From positions 62,001 through 126,000 of the forward strand of contig WHVA01000029.1 in NCBI GenBank assembly GCA_015179125.1: a stretch of 64,000 nucleotides of DNA, written 5' to 3'. How positions within the stretch are numbered: the first letter of the stretch is position 1; every line of letters begins with the position of its first letter. This DNA is from Gautieria morchelliformis. Its lineage: Eukaryota > Basidiomycota > Agaricomycetes > Gomphales > Gomphaceae. The notes beneath the pieces are model-generated. The model saw only the letters and a program-made list of their open reading frames with translations, did not search any database and was not told where the DNA came from. Below, piece after piece: positions 23,275 to 33,912 of this stretch. The translations under genes were made by a program, and so were the position numbers.

Positions 23275-23489
23275 TGTAAAGGATGTCGATCTTAGAACCT
23301 TGTATCGCAAGGGCACTACAGAACTTGACCAATGAGTGGTATTCTGAATGCTACGTAGTGACAGGTAAGAGTAAGATGCGATGGGGACCACTGACCGGTT
23401 CCCACGCATAAACTATACAGTGGGTCCCTAAGGGGCCCACTGGGATTATGTAATAACTATTGTACATGTAGATACACAGGTTATTTACA
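23275..23489 (-). repeat. 5' LTR of the Ty3/Gypsy element
   Basis: 215 bp, the partner of 13363-13577. The target duplication atgca follows at 23490-23494. Confidence 0.9.
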
Positions 23490-23508
23490 ATGCAGGAAGA
23501 GTGTGTAC

Positions 23509-23558
23509 GATGTGAATAAGGCAAAGAGTTTAACTAAACTCTTTGCCTTATTCACATC
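23509..23558. repeat. Perfect 50-bp palindrome
   Basis: Perfect inverted arms of 24 bp (23509-23532 and 23535-23558; gatgtgaataaggcaaagag outward) around a 2-bp centre. It is AT-rich enough to extrude. It may be a tiny MITE or the fused ends of one. The rest of 23490-24137 has no recognised gene. Confidence 0.75.
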
Positions 23559-24137
23559 CAACACAGTCCTGGCATACGGGTAGTATATGCCTCCGACATG
23601 TCTGGCCAATCAGACTGTTAGCTCTATTAACGGGCTAGCTCTAATAATGGGTAAGTCCACTCTATTCTTCTTTATTTCAAGGGATAGCTGAGGGTTCACT
23701 AATACAACTGAGCCCGGCAAAGAGAGCCCTGGGATTCCTAGTGAATCTAAATGAAACACCTGTGATGGGGGCCTCGGACCCCTTCTCACTCACTTGCACC
23801 CATTATCCCACTGTCCATGCAAGGAAGAAACTCTCAGCCACTCAACATGTGGTGCTGGAACCCACATGCAGGTTGGCCAAAAAGTCATCATTGGCATTTC
23901 AGGCATTGGGACAGCAGAGATCTTTTAGTATGTGACATGGCAATATCTCACACGAATCCCAGCTTGACCACTCAGTTCTGATATCAGTCCTATTACTGGC
24001 ATAGATGAGGTGAAGGTTGAACCACACAAGGTTTCCAGACATCTGTCCAGGCTTGGTATCACACTGATTTACCTGTGGCTTATTATATACTGCTTTGGAT
24101 CTCCTCTACCTCAGGTAGCTGCTCTAGGGCAAGTAGA

Positions 24138-25505
24138 GCACTGTCAAGATTGGATTTGGGTGTTACAGCGCTTTGCAGTACCTAAGGCAGGCCCTGATTT
24201 TGCATGTGTTTTAGCTGCAAGACAGCGATAACTCAGGGAATACTGCTCTGATTGGTTCGAAATTTTGTATATAGCTTTATGTAGATGATAGGCAGGGCAC
24301 AGAGTAATAACCTCACTAAAAATCAAGCAATTTGAAAATCCCAATTTTTGTGTGAATTTCCAAGTGGATGACTTTGCTGGATATTATTGTTCTGTGCCCT
24401 GCATATGATCTACATAAAGCTATATACAAGATTTTGGAGCAATCAGAGCAGCATTGCCTGAATTATCGCTGTTTTAAGTCTTGTAGCTAAAGCACGCGCA
24501 AAATCAGCGCCTGCCTTACATACTGCAAAGCGCTGTAATATCGTGTATTAGTGAATGCGGTGAATGCCTGAATGGCTTGTGTGATAAGATATGTAGTTTG
24601 GCAAATAATGTAAAGCCAGTAAAGATTATGAAGTAAAGGGGCTACTTGAATGGAGTTTGCCCTGATCTACAGTCAAAGTGAAATAGCTTGTGACACTTGA
24701 CAATGTAACATGCAAGGTCTCATGGAAAAGTTGTCTAGTAGTGGCAATCCTTTCACTGGCAAAGGTACTCCTTTGAAGCCCTTCACCAACAGCACAGACA
24801 GGAGTTCGAAGATTAAAGTAGTGAAGATGAGATATAGAAACTCACCAGTGGTGCTTAAGCTCTACTCTAGTCAGAGGTAGTAGTCTAGAGAAGAGGGCTT
24901 AAGATGATGGTCATGGTGTAGTTGGGTTTTGCACAAGATAGATGTATGATAATTGAACTGCAGAATATACATGCGAATGTAAACTACTTATACCGAATGC
25001 TCATATGCTATCAGCAAACAGGAAAGAGGCTGTTGTGAGTCAGGGTTGGATAGGGGGGGCACAGTCAGGATACAAATAGATGAAACACATATACAACTAA
25101 GCAGAAGTGCGAACATGAAACAATGGGGATGAAAGTGGACAAAGGCACCTAGGTAAGAAAACATGCCTTGAGACCTGTATACATCTTACCCTGCATGGAG
25201 TCTTGGTCTAATGGGTTGATCCTGCACGATGTACGGGTAGGATGTTCTGTGAATGCATTCCGGCCATATGAACACCCAAAGGGGGTCGAATCGGGAAGGT
25301 GATGGGGTCAGTGATGAACCATCACACCGGTCAGAGGTCAGAGGATGTTGATTGTGTTTGATGGCATGACTACTGGCAAATGATGTGAGTAGCGAATGGT
25401 AATTTGGTGAATCCAGTGAATGGCAAATGGAGCAAACATAGAGATGGAGGGATGAAAGGGAAAATGGGGGTAACTTGATACAATAATAAACGGGTCAACA
25501 AGCAC
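24138..25505 (-). mobile_element. Solo LTR of family LC carrying a MITE
   Basis: LTR at 24143-25500 on the minus strand, from tgttgacccg (right end) to cttgaca (left end). A perfect 5-bp duplication, agcac, lies at 24138-24142 and 25501-25505. Most of its length aligns with the plus-strand copy at 60198-61468. No internal coding region is attached, so it is a recombined solo LTR. It contains the insertion at 24166-24535. Confidence 0.75.
24164..24537. mobile_element. MITE with about 140-bp terminal inverted repeats and TA duplication
   Basis: Element 24166-24535. Both ends read cagcgctttgcagta inward, and similarity continues for about 140 bp per arm around a loop of some 90 bp. TA is duplicated on both sides. 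The related LTR near 61440 has the undisturbed site (ggtgttaatatcg type), which confirms the insertion. Tc1/mariner-type target. Confidence 0.78.
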
Positions 25506-25864
25506 CTGGTAGAGTCACCCTTACAATAATGGCCAGCATGCAAAAACATTGATAAGGCCTGTGAGAGCCTCATGCAGTGCATGCAGGATGATCAGGTGCA
25601 GGGCTATCTCACACTGTTGCCTACCCCATCTACCTCATCAGTGGAGGCTACCACATGTCCAGTGACCGAATCCCTTGGAACTCCATCATGCCTGCAACTC
25701 GAAACGTGTCCTCTCCATCTCCAGGGCCCTCCACCCACACCACGTGGGTGCATTCTCATGCTACTGGGCACAAGCACCCAGAAGGGGTGCCTAAGTCCAA
25801 ACCAAAATCATGTTATGAATGCATTGTCCTAGAAGCTGACAACAAGTTTCTAGGGATAACGGAG
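25506..25864. other. Unassigned sequence, partly open
   Basis: An open stretch on the plus strand (25655-25975) reads proline/serine-rich sequence and then KSCYECIVLEADNKFLGITE. I do not recognise it. Confidence 0.3.
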
Positions 25865-26410
25865 TGGGAGTGCTCTCACCTGTCAGAAAGTGCCCAGCAT
25901 GACTTTTACCAAACACTGTTGGGAAGACTGGCTTGGATTTCTGTGCTTGAATACAATGTCTATGAAAAACTGTGAGAGAGAGTCTGAAACAATGTCAGAA
26001 CATGTCTGGCATGAATCTTTCAAAACACTGTATGTCTGGCTCAGACCACTCTGGTTGACTACAACTTTTATGAAACATTGTCAGAAAGTGTCCAGCATGA
26101 CTCTTATGAAACACTGTTGGGGAGACTGGCACAGACAACTACAGTTTCTACAAAACACTGTCAGAAAGTGTCCGGCATGGCTTTTACAAAACACTGTCAG
26201 GGAGACTGGTTTGGACCAGTCTGGTGTACTATGATTTCTACTAAACACTGTCAGAAAGTGTCTTGTGCAACTCTTACAGGCAATGTTAGGGTAGTCCGGT
26301 TGACTATGATTTCTATGAGACACTGTCAGAAAGTGTCCAGCACAACTCCAAAAACTGTCATTGTGTCTGGTGAATTTTTATGAAATTTACAAAACACTGT
26401 CATAATGTAT
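25865..26410 (+). repeat. Degenerate tandem repeat, unit about 60-90 bp
   Basis: At least six diverged units share cagaaagtgtccagcatgac, ttatgaaacactgt and ggagactgg blocks in the same order. The unit can be translated through several copies in one frame or another, but no steady reading frame persists. I regard it as a decayed minisatellite. Confidence 0.6.
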
Positions 26411-26839
26411 TGCCCAGCTCTGTGTCTGTCGGTCAACTGTGAGCTTTAGTGAGTCCTGCTGTCTATTATGAATCCAGATCTCATTTTTCCATTTATTATG
26501 CACTGTGGATAGCGGAACCACTGAAAACCTTTAATTTCAACCATTGAAATTTCAGTGGCTAAATCAGTGTTCTGTGCATAATCCACTGAGTTTCCGAGAT
26601 AAAGCCACTGAATTGTTTTCAGTGGAAAAGTGTTCATACCCATGAGTTTATTTCAGTGTGCATATCATGTAATTTCAGTGAGTTATTATGGTATTTCCAT
26701 GTTTAAATCATTGGATTTAAGTAGTAATATCATACAAATTCAGTGTTTATATCATGGACACTATAATGAGTTATCACCGAGGTTTCATGGGGTAATCACG
26801 GAATGTTGGCTCAAATACACCAATAACTCAGCGTAACAA

Positions 26840-27600
26840 GAGTGGAAATACCCATGGGTGGCTCCCCGCATTCCTGTGATTTCTTCGCCATTTTTCATTT
26901 GTTAGAGCCTGAGCTAGAAGGTGGATTTTCTGTGACTTGGGCACCCAAAGCCAGCGGAAGATCCAATGAAATATAGTGAAATAGCAGTCTATTTCTGGAT
27001 GATATTCTAGTAATAACAGGCATATAAGATGTAAAATACCTGCCAAGTCATTGAATTTCTACGGAGATACCACTGTATTCCAGCGTCCGGCAGGTCGGGG
27101 AAGGCGCCGCGAGCGTGGCATGTGGATAGCACTCCATGAGAGATGTGTCTGGGGCGCACAGCTTCGTGGCGCAGGGTGGCAGACACAGACCTGGTGTGGG
27201 TGCGGTGGTGGACTGTTGTTGGGGAACAGCCACCGAGAAATACTGCAGCTACCAGTGCAGGAACTTTGCATACAGCTTCGGGGTGTGCATCTCGTTGACC
27301 AATGCCGTGGCACCAAATGTTGTGGTTGGAAAATACAAAATGTGTCCCAAATGGTTCCAAAACACAAAATAAAGTATTTGGAAAAATTTTCTTAGTCTGC
27401 ACTTCAAGAGTATATAACTCAGCTACCCTGCATTATTTAGCTAAACCCTTTCCTACAAATTCAAACTAGACATACTGAGAGAAACTCTTAGGACTCAAAT
27501 AAGTCAGAACTTAATGTATGTGGGTGGAATTGAGGATGTCGGAAGGCGGCTGCTACTGGCCTGCTCACTTACGTAAAGGTTGCTGGTTCCTGGTGTCCGC
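26840..27600. other. CACTA-like element interior, unassigned
   Basis: Open stretches overlap on both strands at 27007-27402, but I recognise no product or splice structure. Confidence 0.3.
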
Positions 27601-27604
27601 TTCT

Positions 27605-27857
27605 TAGATATTTGTAATATATATGAATAGTTATAATGATATAGTGTATATTAAAAGTGGGTAGAAAAATAAGAAGAGACATAAAAATAAGAAGAGGTGT
27701 TCTCGTTGGTGGAGCCGCACCTCGGGGATGGACAAAAGAAAATTTATTTATATCCCAACAATAAGATTGGCATGTACTTTCGTCCTTTTCTTTCTATAAT
27801 CTGAGAATAAAATGGGTGAAGCTACAGGTAATAAAAAGTTGTGAGCATCTGCCTAGA
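27605..27857 (+). repeat. A-family repeat, truncated copy 3
   Basis: Matches the last 250 bp of the A repeat (as at 9000-9258) and ends gttgtgagcatctgcc. The other end is missing. Confidence 0.65.
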
Positions 27858-27965
27858 AAATAATATGAAGTGGTACATTTCTCCTGTAGTACTGTATTTT
27901 TTTAAAAATGATATTTATTTGTAGTAAAGTATTGTGTGTCATTGTAGCTCTCCTATGGGGTTAAG

Positions 27966-28318
27966 GGGGGTCCTTTTGAGGACCTCCTTCTTTCCTAATA
28001 GGTTTTAATATATTTTACCATCACTCTACTTCTCCCCAAATATTTTATAGTCATATATAAATAATTTTATAAGATAAAATATTTTTCCTATAAGTATGCT
28101 ATATGATGCTTACTATGGAACAGTAATAAGTGGTACAGAATGACAGTAATGAGTGGTACATAGTATATTTCTAAGCATCATATAGCATACTTATAGGAAA
28201 AATATTTTATCTTATAAAATTATGTATATATGACTATAAAATACTGGGGGTGAAGTAGAGTGATGGTAAAATATATTAAAACCTATTAGGAAAGAAGGAG
28301 GTCCTCAAAAGGACCCCC
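27966..28318. mobile_element. Near-palindromic MITE, about 353 bp
   Basis: Two arms of about 145 bp form an inverted repeat around a loop of some 60 bp. The ends read gggggtccttttgaggacct inward. The arms are AT-rich apart from the terminal hairpin motif. No clear target duplication was found. Confidence 0.65.
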
Positions 28319-28379
28319 TCGCGACAAGAGCACCTAGACGAAGCGTGTGACGAGTGCCACAATGCATGCGTGCTGCTCC

Positions 28380-29110
28380 ATGTCCAACAAGGCTGTGAAC
28401 TTGGGGTGCAGCATCCACAACAACATCATTCAGAACACCCACAGAAAAAAAAATGGCAGCCAACGCCCTTGAGCAGGAACACGCGCAAAACTCACCCATC
28501 ACGAAGAAGCAGTTGAGTGCAAATTGTAGGATCTCCAGTGGCGCATGCATGTCGATCAAATGCTTCACAACTGTGGTTGCGGCTTGCAGACACTAATGAG
28601 GGAGAAAGACGTGCATTAGTCCAACCAGCCCATCCCGTCCACCCCACACACCATTGCGAAGATGTCCCCCGGCTCGACCCCACAGCGCTTCCATGCCACC
28701 TCGAAGCCAAACAAGTACATCACAAGGTGCATATAGTAAGTTTACAGCGTCGGAAAAAAAAAAAAAAAACACGACGACTCACCGACAGTGGACAAAAACA
28801 GACACCGCTCATACATGCTCGACACCTTATGCAGCACTGACATGAATGGCTGCGTTGTGTCATCGTCACTTCGTCAGTCCGCAGTCCCAACACCCCGCAC
28901 CGCAGGTGCTGGAAATCAAGTGTAAGTGCGAGACAGAGCAGAAACGCGCCACAGAAACCGCCCATCACGAAGAAGCAGTGGGGCGCATACCGCAGGATCC
29001 CCGGCGGCATGCACGTCGATCAGATGATTCACGACCACCATCGCGGCTTGCAGACACCAGCAAGGCACACATCAGGCCAGCCATTACCCACATACACACA
29101 AGGACAAAAA
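28380..29110. repeat. Duplicated cassette, two diverged tandem copies about 450 bp apart
   Basis: Blocks near 28490-28610 and 28945-29060 share catcacgaagaagcagt, gcatgcangtcgatca and gcggcttgcagacac in the same order and spacing. The minus strand reads similar peptide in both (HLIDMHAP and HLIDVHAA). This suggests tandem copies of exons from an unidentified host gene carried inside the CACTA-like element. Family unknown. Confidence 0.45.
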
Positions 29111-29299
29111 ATAAAATAAAATAAAAGCAACATTGGCACGGCAGAGAAAACAGCATGAGAACGTAGCAAGCAACTTAGACCCGCCACAATGGGCGGGGTT
29201 GGTGTGGATCTGGAAACCAGAGACGGGTTGCCAGCGTGTACCATCCATGGGTGGTCGTGGCAGTAAGGTAAATGAAATGTCACGTGATTACATAATCAT

Positions 29300-31200
29300 G
29301 TTCTTGTTACCACAGCGAACCTATGATAATGAATTGCTGCGTCAGATTCTCCCATCCATCTCATAGAGAAAAATGTCTGCCATAGAAGGCGCGTTGTTTT
29401 GGAACCCTTCAAGACTTTGGTGTTATTGCTAACACTTCAATCTATCAGAACGTGTCGTTTACAAGACTCAAAGAATATTAAACAATGCTGCAGCACAACT
29501 CCGGAAATAATTTAATATTTGTACCTTGGTTACAATCCACGTAAAAACTAGTCCAAGTTAATACGGATGGAAGGCAATACGTTTCTTAGCAGCACTGAAC
29601 AATAAACTAAAAGAATGTAGGTTCAAGGACACTATCGGGGTCCAAGCGTATTCTAAAATACAAAGGAATGTACTTAGCAGGCGAGTTTATAAATGGACTG
29701 CCCTGATAATCTACCAGCGCACAGCAATAAAACGAGGGATGAACGAATTTTAGAAGTGACTTGTGAAAGTCTCTAATCAGGAAAATCGACTGATCAGATC
29801 GTCTCGGGTATTGGAGTGCGAATGGCAAGACTATCAATTGACAGACTCACTCTGTAGAATTACACCCGGAGGATTAGTCTAGGTGGCTAAGCAGAAAAGT
29901 ATCTACTTAACAAGGAATTAGACACTAAAGTAAGTGAATAACCCTAGCTGGGATTAGCAGCTTAGTAAGATGCAAGTCACATGAGGTCACGTGGATAGAA
30001 GATGTTAGATTGCTAGAATGATGATTCAAGGAGGTCAGAATGGCCTCCTTTTATATTGTAAAATACACAGGATTATGTAAAATGGGGTTCTTCTATCCGT
30101 TAGGCGAGTGATGTCATAAGTAAATATTTGCACTGCTGAAACACACCCTCGTAACTATTGCGGCGTGTTTGTGCAAAGAAATTGGAAATAGATAGCCAAT
30201 CACCTTCCCTGGTTTGCACAGCCTTACACAGCCATTCACAGCCTTGCACTGCCCTGCACAGCCCTACACAGCCCTATACAGCCGCTATGACATCAAGGGG
30301 CCTATTTGGTGTCGTAGCGTTGCGTTTGGAGGATCCATTCATCCAATAGGCTTTATCAAACCTGCACCCTAGTTTTGGCTTTGTACATCTTTGTGTGACT
30401 TTGTACGCAGCCTTGCACAGCCATGGTTGCTATGATGCAAGTCATGTGCCAGCTGGGTTTGAATTGCACAGGCTTGTGTAAGCGGTAGAGGACACATTCA
30501 GTCTCAGTGGCTGAGTTTGAGTGAGCCAAGGTACCAGAGTTGTAGGTGCTTGAGTGCCTGCAACTCCGAGTTTACGGTTCGTGGGAAGCTCCGGTCGGAG
30601 TTTGAAACTGAGCGGCTGTGGCAGAGTTGTGGACGTGCATGGGTTCATAACTCTGCCTGACAGAATAAGGAGTTTTTGAGCCAGGGAAGCCAAGTTAAAT
30701 GGCGAAAAAATAAGAGGAAATTCAAGGAATATTTGAATAGAGTTCTCCCAACAATTGCCACGTGTATTAGCTACTATCAGCTGGGAAAACAGGGTTTTAA
30801 AGCGATTTTAATCCTTTTTTTGCGAGGCTTTTCATTAGCAACGGTTCCCACACACGTGTCCCAGAATGTGTCCTATAGGCAGCTTGACTTCATTGTGGTT
30901 CGCACTCTGCCTGCGTCGCGTGCGATTGGACTGGAGTGCCCCGCTACGTACATCCTCAATTGAACTTGTGCAAACATCAAGAGTGAGCCACTTGATGGAG
31001 ATGTCGCTAGGGATGCAGTGTCGAACGGGCTCGAGGCTAGGTGTAGGACAGAGCCGGTTAGTATTGTGAGTTATCAGTTGATTTTCATTTCCTTACCTTG
31101 GGATTTTCAGTGACCTTATCACATCCTCTCTCTATGAAGTACCGCCTATATTCCATGCCCAGTCACAGAATATCAGGTACTGACTCATGACAGCCAACAT
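29300..31200. other. CACTA-like element interior, non-coding
   Basis: No gene was recognised. At 30210-30295 a short degenerate tandem array repeats cacagccntac with a period of about 10 bp. Confidence 0.45.
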
Positions 31201-31583
31201 CCCTCTCCCATAACTCTCCTGGTCGACTGCACGGAGTTTCAATGAGGTTTATATGGACTTTTCATTGAAAATTTCTTCTTTTCCATTCAAAAATTTACAA
31301 GGTTATACCCTTGAGTTCCTGTGGATTGTTCACTGAAATTTCATAAGGCTTTGCATGTAAATTACTGGTGAACATTGCACTGAAATGTCGTTAAAATATC
31401 ATGGAAATATTCAATGGCAAAATCACTTAAAAAACTTCAGTGATAATTTCAGTGATTGGATTTATTGAATTTTTTTTCAGTGGGTTTTTCAGTGGGTGCT
31501 GTTTCAGTGGCAGAAGCATTGAAAATTGAAACCTAGTGGGTCGGCCTATAGGTTTTTAATGGTTCCGCTATCCACAGTGTATG

Positions 31584-32636
31584 TAGACAAGATATAAAAA
31601 AAAAACAGAGGGAAAAAAGGAAACCGTTTACACCTAAAAATTAAAGATAAAAGTTGACGTGCCCACATGCATGTCGACTTTCCCCTGTTGAGGACAAGGG
31701 CTCTTTAACCCCGGGAGATATAGATCGGACATGACATTTCTTTGTATTTCATGATATGTATGGTGCTTTTTCTGTTGTGAAATCACGAGTATCATCTGTT
31801 TAATCCAAAAAACATCATATCCGCAGCTCACACCTCACACACACGTTCCTACCAGTCACCCGATCCACATCAACACATGTTCATCTCCTCGGCCCCATTC
31901 CTACCCACAAAAACCCACATATTGCATCATTCCGAAGGGTCATGTATCAGCAGTCGATGCATCAGACCGCGGATACATCTCCAAGCCCGAACGAATCTGA
32001 TCCATGGAGTGGCACAACGGTTAGCCCGCCGGTCACTCGTATCCACTTTCTTTTCTTTCCTTCTATGTTCTATATCACTCGCTTCTGAATCTACACCATA
32101 CTCCATTACTCCCATTCATTAGAACACATATACATACATTCTGCAGCTACTGGTACAACAAACCCCATACCATCATCCGCACTTCCATACACCGGTCGCA
32201 TACATTCATCCTAGTTCGTTCCACACATTAGTTAAAAGCACGTCGAATGTACAGTACAAGCCCAGTCAAATCGTACTCACTTATTCGACATACGAAACGT
32301 TATATCGACACACATTATCTGTGTGTATTTTGCTTTATTGCATACATCGTTGTATGCGAACTGTTATCCCTCATATCGACCTCTACTCCATTCGGCTTCA
32401 CTTTGAAGTTTGAATCATACGTCTATTTGACCTAGTGTTATTAGAAACTTTTATTCTTTTCATTTTCTGCCATACTAAGCAATATTTACGAATTTGATAA
32501 TCTGGAGTTTGCTTTACTTGGTAATATTTTGCGAAATAGAAAGCAAATTTGTCAACGCTGGACACCGTTCGAGGGGTCTATCTTACCTTTGCCTGTTTTT
32601 GGTGTTTCTACTACGCGCAGCCGTCATGTCATGTAT
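31584..32636. other. Unassigned sequence
   Basis: No gene, RNA or repeat was recognised between the CACTA-like end and the tandem duplication at 32637. Confidence 0.4.
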
Positions 32637-32913
32637 GACGTCCTTCTAAACGTTCTTCGCCACCAAAAATTTCCCGTGATTATTGTACCCAACCAGGCCC
32701 CAGGCTGGATGTTGTCCGTGGAGCTGAACCGAAGCTACTCGAAGATACTGAGAAACTTAGTGAAGGAAGGTATTGACACGACAAGTGACGTCCTTCTAAA
32801 CGCAAAACTTTTCCCGCGATTAACGTACGCAACCACCCACCTGGACGTCGCCCATGGCGCTGAAGCGAAGATACTCGAAGATACTTAGTGAAGGAAGGTA
32901 TTGTTACGACAAG
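32637..32913 (+). repeat. Direct tandem duplication, about 150-bp and 127-bp units
   Basis: gacgtccttctaaacg begins both units (32637 and 32787). Both end with gtgaaggaaggtattg and acgacaagt. The copies have diverged and differ in length. An open frame (32529-32888) runs across both but has no known domain. Confidence 0.6.
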
Positions 32914-33841
32914 TGTGTGTCCATGTTGGCACTCAGATCTGTCCGTGTTCCAACCAAGAGGATAGCATTTGTAGAAAGAAAGCCAACGAATGTTGGGATG
33001 GTATTGGAAAGTACTGGGAGGGTTTTATTTGAATCCTCTTTCCCATTAACGCGTTAAACGACATGTGTATTTCTTCGTAATTTGGAATGTAGCCAAGGAA
33101 TTCACGGGACCATCGGTCAGTTGATGTATACCACTGTCGAATTCTACCCTTCCGGGTTTGTTGATCTTCTGAGGCATGTCTTCCGGTTCTGTATGCGCAT
33201 AGGTTCTGTGCGGCTGGGATTATTGTAATTGTTGTAATTGTTGCTCAAACGATGAGGTCAGACTTGATATGACACTAAATCGTGTTGTGTCCGTATTCTG
33301 CGACTTCGTTGTGGCGAGCGGTTTTTCAAGAAGATGTCTTCTCTGCCGGCCACACTACGTACGATATATCCAGTATTCCATAACAAGTGGCTTTCTGTTA
33401 CCCAACTTTTCCCCGTACCTTTAAAATAGTGTAAGAATATATATATTAACCGTTATTTACTTATGACATCACGCTCGCCGTACTATCCAATACATATAAT
33501 TATTATAAGTAAATCATTCCTTTTAAAACCAATATACGCAAAGATACAAATTACCTCTGTACGACAACTCACCTGCTCGACAAGGGCCTCGCCGGCCTCT
33601 AGTTTATCGGGGCTGGCCACGATTCACGCAGCTGTGACTCGGCGCGAACCGGCGAGAGGCCGCGCTAGCAAGAGCGAGCACCGCGCGACTTATTTTCAAC
33701 AGTGGTCCTGGGGACTTGTGCTGCCAAGGACTTGGTCGCCCGATAGCAAGCGCTGGCGATCCCATCGCGGCACCCGGACCGTACCAATGGGACTAATCAC
33801 CGGTATGGTCACGGGTCGAACCTCGTTTTGCTGATGATGTG
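32914..33841. other. Unassigned sequence
   Basis: Nothing recognised. GC-rich gggcccggctcgg strings like those of the hAT MITE at 7.1 kb appear at 33842-33910 and again at 35735-35760, around element P copy 1. Confidence 0.4.
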
Positions 33842-33912
33842 CAGGGCCCGGCTCGGCACCAAAGCCCGGGCTTGGGCCTGGCTTGCTGGGGCTCGGGCTT
33901 GCCACATCGGCC

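Larger units (their letters stand above)
13363..23489 (-). mobile_element. Ty3/Gypsy LTR retroelement, full length, with nested insertions
   Basis: LTRs of 215 bp lie at 13363-13577 and 23275-23489 and differ at 6 positions. Both sides carry the 5-bp duplication atgca. On the minus strand the order is gag (22936-20507), protease-like remnant (about 20356-20160), nested copia-like element (17612-20158), reverse transcriptase and RNase H (17381-15858), integrase (15576-14584) and a C-terminal extension (14558-13611). Gag looks whole; pol is broken, with about four breaks besides the insertion. I see no chromodomain, unlike the other gypsy remnants here. LTR divergence near 3% suggests moderate age. 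Confidence 0.92.
26497..31583. mobile_element. CACTA-like (CMC) element, about 5.1 kb, with cargo and no visible transposase
   Basis: Inverted termini cactgtggatagcggaacca lie at 26501 and, reversed, at 31579, followed by near-matching sequence for about 30 bp. TATG flanks both ends (26497-26500, 31580-31583). Inside each end are several hundred bases dense in ccactga/ttcagtgg motifs, as subterminal repeats of CACTA elements are. No transposase is recognised. The inside holds an A-repeat fragment, a near-palindromic MITE and a duplicated cassette. Confidence 0.62.

Noticed and set aside
24255-25290. Possible tRNA T-arm motifs (ggttcgaa, ggtcgaat)
   Set aside because: No matching cloverleaf, A box or acceptor stem could be built around them.
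27007-27402. Overlapping open frames of 100-131 codons on both strands
   Set aside because: No domain and no consistent splice sites; coding state cannot be decided.
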